64,000 nucleotides of DNA. It comes from Polyangiaceae bacterium. GTDB lineage: Bacteria; Myxococcota_A; Polyangia; Polyangiales; Polyangiaceae. Location: contig JABSRN010000164.1 in the NCBI GenBank assembly GCA_013214025.1, forward strand, positions 62,001 to 126,000. Reading direction: 5' to 3'. A program made the position numbers and the translations under genes. This document shows positions 18,657 through 28,004 of the stretch, one piece after another; within the stretch, counting starts at the first letter, position 1, and each line of letters starts with the position of its first letter. The notes beneath the pieces are model-generated. The model saw nothing but the letters and a program-made list of their open reading frames with translations. It was not told where the DNA came from and made no database searches.

Positions 18657-19685
18657 ATGCGTCTACAGCGACTCTACACCGCCTCCGCCGTCCTTGCCCT
18701 CTGCACTCTGTCGGGGCTCGCATCCGCTGACGAGGTCGAGATCACCGAATCCGCCCGAGCGCACTTTCGCGCCGGCGTCAACATGCTGCAGGATCCCGAC
18801 GGCGCCCAGTACGAACTGGCTTACCAAGAGTTCCAGGCCGCCTATCGCGACTCGCCTTCCTGGAAAATCCTCGGGAACTTGGGCATCGCTGCGATGAAAC
18901 TGGAGCGCTACGGCGATGCTACCGAAGCCTTCGAGAAGTACTTAAGCGGCGGAGGCATGGCTCTCGATCCCGTGGACCGCGCTCAGTATCAACGCGATCT
19001 GCAGACTCTGAAGACAAGCGTCGTTACCGTAACTCTCACCGTAGTCCCTCCGGGAGCGCGCATCCTCGACGAACGGATCCCCAGCCGAGGGGCGGCGATC
19101 TTGAACCGATACAAGCTGCAAGATGACGGCACCAAAACGCTCGGCATTCGGCCGGGACATCACCGACTCACCATTCGTTCCGCGGGCTACAACGCCCACG
19201 TTTGGGAATTCGACGCCACGAGCGGCGACAAGCTCAGTCACGAAGTCGTGCTGAAGAGTGAAGACGCCGGCGCTGCAGCCACGGCCCCCGTAGCTGCAGC
19301 GCCGGAAGCTGCCACTCCTGCGCCAGCTCCGGTCGCCACTGAGCGACCCGTTCCCACTAGCGTGTTCATCGGACTGGCCGCAACCGGCGTCTTCGCCGTG
19401 GGCGGCGGAATCGTTGGCGTTATGGCCATGGGAAAAAACAGCGACTTTCAGGACGCCAACTCAGGCGACGACCCGGCCGCCGCCGAAGAGCTGCGAGACA
19501 GCGGAACCATGCTCAACCTCATCGCAGACGGAATGCTCGCCGGCGCTGTGATTGCGGGCGCTGTGACCACGTATCTCTACATGGACCGTCCGGAGGTCTC
19601 CGTGCCGAAAGACAGCGCCAAATTCCGGGTGCTGCCGAGCGTGACTGCCGGCGGCGCCGGACTCTGGCTCAACGCGCAGTTTTAG
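18657..19685 (+). CDS. Exported TPR and PEGA-domain membrane protein
   Basis: 342 residues; a family expanded in myxobacteria and without known function. Signal peptide MRLQRLYTASAVLALCTLSG. A tetratricopeptide-like segment (about 30-110) includes LAYQEFQAAYRDSPSWKILG and YGDATEAFEKYLSGG. A PEGA domain (about 125-205) has VVPPGARILDERIPSRG, RPGHHRLTIRSAGY and a beta strand after it. An Ala/Pro linker is followed by two hydrophobic helices (about 235-255 and 285-310) and a short tail ending in Phe, typical of envelope proteins. Divergent from the barrel gene at 18392. The 3' end reads TTTTAG then TAAAG within a near-duplicated stop context. Confidence 0.78.
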   Translation: MRLQRLYTASAVLALCTLSGLASADEVEITESARAHFRAGVNMLQDPDGAQYELAYQEFQAAYRDSPSWKILGNLGIAAMKLERYGDATEAFEKYLSGGGMALDPVDRAQYQRDLQTLKTSVVTVTLTVVPPGARILDERIPSRGAAILNRYKLQDDGTKTLGIRPGHHRLTIRSAGYNAHVWEFDATSGDKLSHEVVLKSEDAGAAATAPVAAAPEAATPAPAPVATERPVPTSVFIGLAATGVFAVGGGIVGVMAMGKNSDFQDANSGDDPAAAEELRDSGTMLNLIADGMLAGAVIAGAVTTYLYMDRPEVSVPKDSAKFRVLPSVTAGGAGLWLNAQF

Positions 19686-19749
19686 ACGCTAAAGCGACGC
19701 TGCGGACCAGCGCAGGCGAAGACACACGCTCCGACTGACACGATCTAGT

Positions 19750-19945
19750 CTCGAGTACTCGACTCCCTCACATGCAGTCGTTTCAAGTGCCCCGCTTTCT
19801 GACACACCGTTGTTTCGAGCACGCGAGTGCCTACGGGAACACGCTGCTAACGCACAGTGGACTTGAACACGCGAGTGCCTAGGGGCACTCGTCGTTACAG
19901 ACACGCGCTGCTAACGTGTCGTCGCTACGAACACGCTGCCGATAC
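19750..19945. repeat. Imperfect repeats with stem-loop between convergent genes
   Basis: Several copies of CACGCGAGTGCCTA, GAACACG and CGCTGCTAACG are interleaved in tandem. Within them CGAGTGCC TAGG GGCACTCG (19872-19891) is a perfect 8-bp hairpin with a 4-base loop. The region separates two convergent genes and may serve as a bidirectional terminator. Confidence 0.55.
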
Positions 19946-19958
19946 AAACTAGCCGTTA

Positions 19959-21425
19959 CTAAAAACACAGTGCGCCACTTGAACGTGTCGCCAGGGCGCG
20001 GAATCTGTCGATCCCTAGACCATTCAATGAGCCGATGACGGAGACATTGGGCGACGTGGGGTTGTCGTTGTACTCATACGCAAACACACCGGCCAAAGTG
20101 GTTCTAAAGATTCGTTTGGTATATTCCTCGTACACCAGCACACCCGCGGGATCGTTGATGCACTGCCGTCCGACCGTGTCGGAGGCAGTGCCTCCGAGGG
20201 GAATCGAGGTGATAGCCTGGTCGGAAGCAATGCTGTTGACGAACACCACATTGTCACAGCGAGAGAGCGTGACGCTAGATATCCGATTCGCTTGAATGGG
20301 AAAGTCGAAGGCTGGCTGCCCGTTTGGCATGTTGTCTCGACCGAATTCCTGAAGGCTACCGGTGCCCGTCAGATTGGCTCCCGTCGCGCAATTCGCGGGC
20401 TGCACCTCAGAGAATTCTGGCGGTAAGGCAATGAGATAACTGCGGTCGCGCTCGACGTAGCCCACTCCCCCAATCGACCCCAATCGACCGATGACGTCGC
20501 TGACCCCTCTGGACTGAAACGTCAGGTTGCTCGCCAGTGTATAACGCATGAGCCGAGCCTCGCAGTCCTGCACTCCACCGTCCGGAGTGACGCAATTGCC
20601 CTTTAGCAACATGGAAACATCGCCGCCCTGGATGCCCGCCGCCGCTGGTTTGAGGCCTAGCAACCCGAGGGAAGTGAAGCCATCGAGGATGCGCTCAGTG
20701 GTGATCGCCGTGACCTCAACCGGATCGGTGATATCCAAAAACGTCGTCGCGACTGCAGGAGGGCCGGCTTCGCCCAATAGATAGGACACATAGGCCAGCG
20801 CCCCCCGAAGAACGACGATTTGGCCATCCAGCGTCGTCGCCGGGACCTTGGTCGTGGAGATGGTCTCCCAAGCTCCCGTGTGGGTGTTCAGCGTGCGGCG
20901 ATGAAGAAAGAACGGATCCTGCGGACCGGCATTCACGTCTTCCTCGAAGAGATACCACTCGTCGGCGGACGCTTCGTGGGCGATGCCATAGATTTCGCCG
21001 TTAAACTCTTCGGTATCTAAGGGCACCGTCGGGTTAGCGGGATCCAACACCACGATTGCCGGCACGTCGTCAGGAGTACGGCCCGAAAGCACGATGGCGC
21101 CTTCATTGGGTCCCGTATTCACTTCGCCACCGGTTCCGCCGTTGCCCGCGTCGGGGGCGCCACTGCCAGCGCTGCCACCAGTCGCCGCCGCCCCGCCGCC
21201 GCCGGAACTCGCATCTGCGGTGCCACCCGCGCCGCCTGTCGTGCCGCTGCCGCCACTTGAAGAACCGCCGGCGCCAGAAGCATCAAACCCTTCTTGGACG
21301 TCGTCGAAACTGTTGACGAGACTGCAACCAGCGAGCAGGGCCGTCAGACCCGCCCAGGAGCTAAGCCGGAGCGTTGGATTCATAAAGCGCTGTGTCATCT
21401 TATTCATCTGTAAAAAGCTGTTCAT
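19959..21425 (-). CDS. Large lipoprotein, possibly beta-propeller, last gene of peroxidase operon
   Basis: 488 residues with lipobox LLAGC near residue 35 and a long Gly/Ser/Ala-rich linker (about 45-100), then a compact beta-rich domain of about 380 residues. Repeated beta-strand patterns (GAIVLSGRTPDDVPAIVVLD, YGIAHEASADEWYLF, VFAYEYNDNPTSPNVSVIG) suggest a propeller-like fold, but I do not recognise the family. The N-terminus is uncertain: four Met codons lie close together and an imperfect tandem copy of ATGAA/TTTTTACAG surrounds the first two. It follows the fibronectin/cytochrome gene by 27 bases and is probably co-transcribed. Likely anchored to the outer membrane. Confidence 0.72.
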   Translation of the reverse strand: MNSFLQMNKMTQRFMNPTLRLSSWAGLTALLAGCSLVNSFDDVQEGFDASGAGGSSSGGSGTTGGAGGTADASSGGGGAAATGGSAGSGAPDAGNGGTGGEVNTGPNEGAIVLSGRTPDDVPAIVVLDPANPTVPLDTEEFNGEIYGIAHEASADEWYLFEEDVNAGPQDPFFLHRRTLNTHTGAWETISTTKVPATTLDGQIVVLRGALAYVSYLLGEAGPPAVATTFLDITDPVEVTAITTERILDGFTSLGLLGLKPAAAGIQGGDVSMLLKGNCVTPDGGVQDCEARLMRYTLASNLTFQSRGVSDVIGRLGSIGGVGYVERDRSYLIALPPEFSEVQPANCATGANLTGTGSLQEFGRDNMPNGQPAFDFPIQANRISSVTLSRCDNVVFVNSIASDQAITSIPLGGTASDTVGRQCINDPAGVLVYEEYTKRIFRTTLAGVFAYEYNDNPTSPNVSVIGSLNGLGIDRFRALATRSSGALCF

Positions 21426-21452
21426 CTGTAGAAAGCTAGTCTGCCTTGGAAG

Positions 21453-23303
21453 CTAGTTGTTCTGGGCGCCTTGGGATATCCAGCGGCCGATCAAGTCGAT
21501 ATCTTCCTGCAGCAACGGTGTCTGACCTCGCGGCATGCGAAGGCCAACAGGGGGGATATCCAGCGAAATTTTGCGATAGAGCAGGCTGTCCTCTGGGGTA
21601 CTACTGCTGGAGTCGATACGTTTGTAGAACGAGCCCACCGGGAAATTCGGGTCGATCTCTGTGACCACCGACTGGGCGGCAACGACGTCGACAATGCTGA
21701 AGTAAGCAAAACCACGCGACAGGTTCTGGCCGAGCACGGGATCAGCGCCTGAGTGGCAGCCGACGAGGGTGCAACGCTGGGTGAAGATGGATTGCACGTC
21801 CTGCTCGAAACTAACGTCCGTGACACCACCGAGTTCCGTCGTGTTATCATCCTCGTTGCCCGCTTGATCCACCGCATGCACAACGAAATACTGCGAAGTA
21901 TCAGACTCGATACCGGTGAGCGTGACCGACGTTTCTCCGGGCGCCGACTCCATCGTGGGTGGCGATTCGAAGTCATGACCCGCTGACGTTTCTGAAACGT
22001 AAATCCGGTATCGAATGTTCTGCGAGGCAGTTCGGTCGTCAGTTGCAGCGTCCCAACCCAAATCCGCAAAAGTAGAGCTGAGCTCCATTCCGGTGATACC
22101 GCTAAAGACGGGAGCCGCCCCGTCGTCCACTGTCGTGAACTCGCGGGCAGAGAGATTGCTATCTTCGTTGCCTACGGCGTCCGCTGCACGGCACACGAGA
22201 TAGTAGTGGGTCGCCGGTAGAATGCCCTGCACGGTGGCAGAGGTTCCGCCCACGAAGGACCCGACCGGCTCGCCTAGATCTAGCGAGCCACCGTCACCGT
22301 TCTCATCAATAAAGAGCGGAACATCGGAGGCGTACACATTGTACGTGATCTCGTCTGCAGGAGTCACGTCGTCCGCCGCCGGTTGCCAAGTAACAAACAC
22401 ATTGCTCGCACCCGGATCCGTAGCGTTCTCGCAGCCGCCGAACACCGGCGGCGTTGTATCCGGCAAAGTTGTAGCGGGCACCTCGATGGCATTGGAATCA
22501 GCGTTGTTGCTGGCATCGACAGCGCGAACCGCGAAGAAATAGTCCGTCTCCGCCAATGGCAAGAGATCGAAGGAGAGCTCCGTAACGCCTGGAGGCGTGA
22601 CCGCGGAAATATCCGAGCTGGCAGCCAAGGTCTCCGTCTCAGAGAATGAGATTAGGTAGCGAATGGCGTCGCCCGGAGTCTGATCGTCCGTGGCAGCCGT
22701 CCACGTCAAGCGAACCGAGGTCGCCCCATCACCAACCGCCGTTTCCAGGCCAGCGAACTCTGGCGGAACGATATCCGCCACGGGAATGGCGCTCACTTCT
22801 ACCGAATTGGCGTCTTCTTCCCCTGCACTATTCACGGCACGGACGACGAAAAACACCTCTACGCCGGGCTCGAGATTTTGCACAACCAGCGATGAGGCCC
22901 CAGGCGGCGTGACCATCGGGTCCCCAAAGTTTTGGCCGCCAGCGGCAAGCGAGCTGTAGACGTTGTACAGAATTCGCGAACCCTGAGTATCTTCATCGGA
23001 CGCAGGGCCCCAGGTCACCATCAGACTCGTGGCGGAAGCCGTTGCCGCGGCGGTAGCGCCATCGAAGCTGGGCCCGACTGCCTCGCCGGGATTGCCGCCG
23101 CTGTCGGAGGTCACCCCCGAATCCGGGTCCGTGCCCGATAGCGTGGGGGCCACGATGCAGGTCAAGCCCGTTTTCAGCGTGCCCGGGCCACACGAAACCT
23201 GCTCTTCTTCGCTACATGCCGCAGCCACTGTCAACGCCGTCGCGCCCGTGGCGAGCAGTAGCCCGATAAAACTGCGAGAGTTGCGGTGTATTGGATTCTG
23301 CAT
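21453..23303 (-). CDS. Lipoprotein with fibronectin-III repeats and C-terminal cytochrome domain
   Basis: 616 residues from the ATG at 23303, five bases after the upstream gene's stop; the longer open frame overlaps that gene and is not used. A signal sequence with lipobox (VAAAC near residue 30) is followed by four fibronectin-III-like repeats (about 75-500), each with a VTW or LTW strand and a YF/YLVxRAxDxxGNEDxN strand. The C-terminal 110 residues resemble planctomycete-type cytochrome c (PSCyt1) domains: SIFTQRCTLVGCHSGA carries a CX4CH heme-type motif. It then has RMPRGQTPLLQ and ends IGRWISQGAQNN. Haem attachment by CX4CH is inferred, not proven. Likely surface-exposed electron carrier. 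Confidence 0.82.
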   Translation of the reverse strand: MQNPIHRNSRSFIGLLLATGATALTVAAACSEEEQVSCGPGTLKTGLTCIVAPTLSGTDPDSGVTSDSGGNPGEAVGPSFDGATAAATASATSLMVTWGPASDEDTQGSRILYNVYSSLAAGGQNFGDPMVTPPGASSLVVQNLEPGVEVFFVVRAVNSAGEEDANSVEVSAIPVADIVPPEFAGLETAVGDGATSVRLTWTAATDDQTPGDAIRYLISFSETETLAASSDISAVTPPGVTELSFDLLPLAETDYFFAVRAVDASNNADSNAIEVPATTLPDTTPPVFGGCENATDPGASNVFVTWQPAADDVTPADEITYNVYASDVPLFIDENGDGGSLDLGEPVGSFVGGTSATVQGILPATHYYLVCRAADAVGNEDSNLSAREFTTVDDGAAPVFSGITGMELSSTFADLGWDAATDDRTASQNIRYRIYVSETSAGHDFESPPTMESAPGETSVTLTGIESDTSQYFVVHAVDQAGNEDDNTTELGGVTDVSFEQDVQSIFTQRCTLVGCHSGADPVLGQNLSRGFAYFSIVDVVAAQSVVTEIDPNFPVGSFYKRIDSSSSTPEDSLLYRKISLDIPPVGLRMPRGQTPLLQEDIDLIGRWISQGAQNN

Positions 23304-23307
23304 CGCC

Positions 23308-25572
23308 CTAATTCCCGTTCGCACCTTGCTCAATCCATGAGCGCAATATGTCGTCTTCGTCACCCGTGAAGGCGGAGTCATTCCGCGGCTCTTGGGGCCC
23401 CACGTAGGTGTTGGGCAGGCCTGCCGAGAACGGCGCACCTTCGAAACCTAGCGGGTTAATTCTGCGGTAAATCAAGCTCATCTCTGGCCTGCCGTTTTGA
23501 TCGATGAAGGGCAAACGCTCCGTACCGACGCTTTCGTCTGCATAGGAGCTGACCCGAACCAATGAGTTGATGTTGCCGAAATCTGGGCGTTCTGCGGCGC
23601 CGCCATCAACCCCCGCATCCAAATCGACATCCGGGTGGATGCCTCCGGAATGACAGGCCACGCATCGCGATTCCAGCAGGGGTTTGACATTGGCTGTCCA
23701 GCTGGTGGCGGTACGAGCGATCACGAAGTTCGCGTCAGTCAGGATGTTGCCTGCGGCGTCTTCCGGACGGATGTACACGTAGTGATCCGTTCGCGGAGCT
23801 AGGCCGTCCAGATTGATAGCGAGCGTCCCGGCGGTCGTCGTTGAGTGGATGTGTCGATAAAATTCGTTACCGACACACTCTGACTGGCTCCCCTGTTCGG
23901 CGACGCACAGGTGATAGAGCATCGTCCCCTCGCCGCTTCCCACGCCAGGCGCCGATGCATCGCCGCCGTCCGCGCCACCGTCTACGCTGCCGGCCGACAC
24001 CTCTTCGAAAGCCGGCGACCACGTGGCGGCCAAGCGAAAACTGAGCCCGACGTCCATCTCAGCGCTCACGTCGCTAGACGACCATAGAGGCAAGGTGACG
24101 TCGTTGGTGGGCGCAGTAAGCGTGCTCTGACTGCGCTCCAAGTTGTTGTTGTCCAGATTTCCTGCTCGGTCTCGCGCCCGCACGACCGCGTAAACCAACT
24201 GACCGGGGGCGAGCCCGCTATAGGTGACCGAGGTCTCTCCCGGTCGAGTCACGATGGTCGCCTCAGTGAGCGGCGGGTTCGGTGAATCGCTAACGTAAAC
24301 CTCGTAACTGATCTGCAAGGCCGAATCCGTAGCGTCCACGGCGGCCACCCAGCGAAATTCGACCGTCGCCGGGCTGAGCGCGACCATAGTGCTGATGCCA
24401 CCGAACACAGGACTGATGATGTCGGGAACGCCGTCAGTCTTCGCACTGTGTTCGACGATGTTGCTATCGCTGTTGCCGGAGGGGTCACGAGCTCGGACCA
24501 CGTAGAAATACCGGGTACCAGCGGCCAATCCCGTCACCGTATGGCGGTGGGTGCCCGGTGATGACGTGTAACTGGGGCTCGAGTAGTCCTGGCCGTTCCG
24601 GGTAAGGGACTCGTAAATGTCGTAGACAATGTTCAGGCTGTCGCCTTGATTGTCCGTCGCGGGCGGCCAGTAGAGATGGACGCTGGTGCCGTCTTTTTCA
24701 GCGAGCACCAAGCCCTCGAATTCAGGCGGAATGCCTTCGGGAGTCGCGTCCGCCATTTGCCGAATGTTCGCGTCTTCGTTGCCGCTGGGATCCACAGCGC
24801 GCACGATGACGTGATAAACGGTGTTGGGGTCCCGGCCTTCCAGAATCACCGAGGTCTCCCCCGCTTCGCTGATGTAGGTGGGTGTCGAGAAGTCTTGGCC
24901 GCTGGCTTCGGTCGCCACGTAGACGCGATAAACCAGATCCCGGGGAGCGACGGCTCCATCGTAGGCGGCCCCCCACTCAATCAGCAGGCTGCGAGATGTG
25001 AGCGCATCAACATTTCGTACGCCGCCGAAGAACGGTGACGATTGATCCGGAGTAGAGGCCGAGACCTCAACGGTGTTGCCGTCCTCATTGCCGGCGCCAT
25101 CGACAGCGCGAACTACGAAGAAGTAGCCCAAGCCAGGCGTCAGCGTGTCGATGTACGCACTGGTGGCTCCAGCAGGCGCTCGGGCGGATATCTCAGTAAA
25201 ATCTTCCGCACCGGCGGCGTTCGCTGTGTACACCCGATAAGACAAACGCTCACTTTCGGAGACATCGTCTGTGGCAACTTCCCAGTGAACCCGCACGGTC
25301 GTTTCATCGATGACCTCAACACTGACCGCACCCGCGAAGGTCGGAGATGTTGTGTCGGCGGGAACCGCGCTGGTCCCACCGCTTCCGCCAGCCGCTGTGC
25401 CAGCTTCCGGCGGACCCGGACTGAGTTCTGGCTCTGCCTCGCCGACAGTCTGACAAGCCGACGCCATCAGCACCGCCATGCCGAACAATGCTGGGCTGAA
25501 CAAGGCTGGGCCCAGCCTAGCTCGGATTCGCTTCGGCACTCGATGCCGTGGCTGTGTTCCCCCAGCGGTCAC
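23308..25572 (-). CDS. Lipoprotein with fibronectin-III repeats and CxxCH cytochrome domain
   Basis: 754 residues; GTG start at 25572 overlaps the upstream peroxidase stop by one base (TAGTG), indicating translational coupling. Lipobox MASAC near residue 40, Gly/Ala linker, then four to five fibronectin-III-like repeats (from about residue 75), each beginning with a Pro-Phe-Gly type strand and ending VVRAxDxxGNxDxN. An Asp/Gly-rich insert lies near residues 520-545. The C-terminal domain has LLESRCVACHSGG (CxxCH, c-type haem) and an end LRSWIEQGANGN as in PSCyt1 domains. It is a paralogue of the next gene. Role inferred: extracellular electron transfer scaffold working with the peroxidase. 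Confidence 0.84.
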   Translation of the reverse strand: MTAGGTQPRHRVPKRIRARLGPALFSPALFGMAVLMASACQTVGEAEPELSPGPPEAGTAAGGSGGTSAVPADTTSPTFAGAVSVEVIDETTVRVHWEVATDDVSESERLSYRVYTANAAGAEDFTEISARAPAGATSAYIDTLTPGLGYFFVVRAVDGAGNEDGNTVEVSASTPDQSSPFFGGVRNVDALTSRSLLIEWGAAYDGAVAPRDLVYRVYVATEASGQDFSTPTYISEAGETSVILEGRDPNTVYHVIVRAVDPSGNEDANIRQMADATPEGIPPEFEGLVLAEKDGTSVHLYWPPATDNQGDSLNIVYDIYESLTRNGQDYSSPSYTSSPGTHRHTVTGLAAGTRYFYVVRARDPSGNSDSNIVEHSAKTDGVPDIISPVFGGISTMVALSPATVEFRWVAAVDATDSALQISYEVYVSDSPNPPLTEATIVTRPGETSVTYSGLAPGQLVYAVVRARDRAGNLDNNNLERSQSTLTAPTNDVTLPLWSSSDVSAEMDVGLSFRLAATWSPAFEEVSAGSVDGGADGGDASAPGVGSGEGTMLYHLCVAEQGSQSECVGNEFYRHIHSTTTAGTLAINLDGLAPRTDHYVYIRPEDAAGNILTDANFVIARTATSWTANVKPLLESRCVACHSGGIHPDVDLDAGVDGGAAERPDFGNINSLVRVSSYADESVGTERLPFIDQNGRPEMSLIYRRINPLGFEGAPFSAGLPNTYVGPQEPRNDSAFTGDEDDILRSWIEQGANGN

Positions 25573-27122
25573 TACTGGTTCTCGGTCTCACTCTTTACGA
25601 GAGTTGGGTGGTCGAAAGGCGCCAGTTCCGGGGTCGCGGCGACCCGCGGATCTGTCAGCGCATCCATGAACTTAATGATGTCCGTGATTTCTTCGTCCGT
25701 AAGATCGAGAGCAACAATGTCCGTGCTGACGATGGCCTGATCAGCAGGAATCAGATCTTCCAGGCCGCCCGTGTTGTAGACCGCCATGATCTCTTCGAGG
25801 CTGACTCCGGCTCCTGCGCCGCGAGAGAGCAACCCCCCCGCCACCCGCAGAGTCACGTTGCGAAGAGTCGGCGTCTTGAGCTTGCCGCGATCCGCCGGCA
25901 ATTCAGTCACGACTTCGCGACCGCTCATTCCGTTCGGAGCCTCGTCCCACGACGTGTGGTGGAAGCCGATGTAGTGGAAGAGGTTATCCGAGAACGTCGG
26001 GAGCGTGTGGCACGTGGTGCACTTGGCTTTGCCGCTGAAGAGCTCCCAGCCACGGACACGTTGGGCGTCCATGCCGCCCTCGTTGCTGGGCACGTCTATG
26101 CCGTCGACCCAGAGGTCGAACGGTGTTTGGTCCGATTTTAGTCGGCGTTCATGAGTCGCAATGGCCATCGCGATGCGCACGGCCGTGATCTCTCCTGCCC
26201 CGGCATCCCCGGCATCTGCCCCAGGCGTAACCTCGCCAAAAACTGCCGCGAACAAGGCTGGATAGCTGTTGCCGTAGTCCGCAATCAGCTGCTTGATATC
26301 GTCACCGGATCCGGAGGTGCCGTCCAACGGGATAACCGTGGCGAGCCTCGTCGTAATGGTGTCCCAGTCGTCGCCTTCGCAGGACATTTCGACAGGAGAC
26401 GTCGGCGGCCCCACCGCTTGGCTCTCAAGAGCAGCGAACTCGGTGAGAACAATCGAACCAGGATCTTCAGGGTCCATCGTTGGGTCCTTGAAGACGCTGG
26501 TCGCTCGCCCGTCCCAGAAGATGTTAGCTGCCCACATGGCGTCAATATAGGTCGGCGGTTTACGTCCGGTGACCTGTCGCAAGACCCCGGCATCCGCGAT
26601 GTTCTGCGTATCAATGCAGCGTCTGGTGCCGCGACCGCCGTGAATGTCGTCCTCCGTCCCAATCTCGTCGTCCGGGCCAGGCAAGAACGAGCGGTCGTCG
26701 CTGGCGCGCGGATCCGAACCGCCCGCGTTGCCCCGGTGACAACTCCCGCAAGCCACAGTGCCGTTGCCGCTCATGGCCTCTTCCCAAAACAGCATCTTGC
26801 CGAGGGTCGCCTTATCGTCCGTATGGGGGTTGCCAGTGGGATACGGCACCTCCAAATCGGCGTAGCGAGGAATCGGAGCAGCGTCAGCACCCGTATCGGG
26901 CAGCACGCCCGTTTCGGCCCCCGTCTGAGAGTCCGTCGACGAATCCCTACCGGCTTCGCCAGTAGCGCCACCTCCGCCCGCCGCAGATGACTCCATTGAT
27001 GTATCGGTTAACGCGCCACCGCTGTCCGGGGCGGGTTTCGATGTCGTCGAATCGTCACTGCAGGCGTACACGAGAGCCGACCCACAGACAGCGGCCCAGA
27101 ACCAAGAGGGAGTAGCGTTCAT
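25572..27122 (-). CDS. Di-heme cytochrome c peroxidase (MauG/CcpA family) lipoprotein
   Basis: 516 residues from MNATPSW at 27122; the frame opens three codons earlier. Lipobox ALVYAC near residue 20 and a Gly/Ser/Asp-rich linker put the enzyme on the envelope surface. The peroxidase fold carries two c-type haem sites: VACGSCHRGN near residue 125 and AKCTTCHTLP near residue 370. Other family marks are LGKMLFWEEAMSGNG and DGRATSVFKDP, with GKLKTPTLRNVTLR in the second half. Family members reduce H2O2 or act as MauG-type oxidases. Its fused linker and downstream fibronectin/cytochrome genes suggest a surface redox module. Gene order peroxidase, FN3-cytochrome, FN3-cytochrome, lipoprotein is tight throughout. 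Confidence 0.88.
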   Translation of the reverse strand: MNATPSWFWAAVCGSALVYACSDDSTTSKPAPDSGGALTDTSMESSAAGGGGATGEAGRDSSTDSQTGAETGVLPDTGADAAPIPRYADLEVPYPTGNPHTDDKATLGKMLFWEEAMSGNGTVACGSCHRGNAGGSDPRASDDRSFLPGPDDEIGTEDDIHGGRGTRRCIDTQNIADAGVLRQVTGRKPPTYIDAMWAANIFWDGRATSVFKDPTMDPEDPGSIVLTEFAALESQAVGPPTSPVEMSCEGDDWDTITTRLATVIPLDGTSGSGDDIKQLIADYGNSYPALFAAVFGEVTPGADAGDAGAGEITAVRIAMAIATHERRLKSDQTPFDLWVDGIDVPSNEGGMDAQRVRGWELFSGKAKCTTCHTLPTFSDNLFHYIGFHHTSWDEAPNGMSGREVVTELPADRGKLKTPTLRNVTLRVAGGLLSRGAGAGVSLEEIMAVYNTGGLEDLIPADQAIVSTDIVALDLTDEEITDIIKFMDALTDPRVAATPELAPFDHPTLVKSETENQ

Positions 27123-28004
27123 AGTAAGCAACCTAAAAGCGGTAACGTCGAAGCGACGAAAACAGCGTTAGGCTACTCCAGCCGAAGCCATCACTCCAGC
27201 CCTTTAGAGCCTCTCCAACCCCGAGCGTCCGGCTGGTCTCGCCATACAGACTGCCGATCCGCGGGTCATCTAGACAGACTGCCCAGACTCGCCGCGCGCT
27301 CCTTCTACAATCAGACCGGCCGGGTTCGCTCAATGACAGGCCATTTTCACATTCCCCCTCGCGAGAACCGCCCCGCGAAAGCGCCTGACGAGTTTAGCAG
27401 GCGAGATCGGCGGCAGTGACTGGCGGCCGAAGGACCCGCATGTCGGATTCAGCGAGGTCGGCTCTTCGGGTGAGCGTAGCTTCCCGAAAACTGGGCGTCC
27501 GCGATAAGCGGGTCCGATAACCACTGTACGAAACCCCGGCCACCGAAAATTCAGGCCCCCAGTAGCCCTCGGCCCGCATCCAGTCCGTCGCAGCGGTGCC
27601 CCCGTCCGGCACGATCCCGAAAGGTGGTACACCTGGCGGTACTCCCTCGCCTTCTCTATTTTAGTTGTGTCGTCGTCTGAAACCGGAAAGCTCGCCCGAC
27701 GGCGTAACACACATGTAGGTCATGCCCTCAGGGGAGCCTGCGCTAATCCCATCAGTAAACGGCAGCGGTGATTCGCCCTACTGGTAAAGGGGTCGCGCGC
27801 GCCCAGCCCTCTATCACCCCGGCAAATCTCATCGCGGGCGTGAACAACGGTCCTGGAAATCGCACGGCGGGTTTCCTCGCCCCTCCAGCGCAGACTGCCG
27901 GCCCTGAGCCCCGTCAGACTGCCCCGTAAACGCCGGCGTCCCGACCACTGTGCCCAATGCAGCTCCAGTCACGCCGCTTTTCACTCACACGGGAACCTCT
28001 GATC
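27123..28004. other. Long divergent spacer between peroxidase operon and kinase
   Basis: About 880 bases with no gene I can support. A minus-strand open frame at 27394-27612 reads smoothly (EGYWGPEFSVAGVSYSGYRT) but has no recognisable family or ribosome binding site. Both flanking genes must have promoters here. No clear -35/-10 boxes were identified. Confidence 0.45.

Noticed and set aside
19750-19945. CRISPR array
   Set aside because: Repeats are short, imperfect and lack regular spacers; no cas genes.
21453-23438. Longer start for the second FN3 protein at 23438
   Set aside because: The extra 45 residues overlap the upstream gene and lack signal-peptide character; ATG at 23303 directly precedes the signal peptide.
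27394-27612. Small minus-strand gene in the 27 kb spacer
   Set aside because: No ribosome binding site, no family and no conserved neighbour; kept only as a note in the spacer entry.
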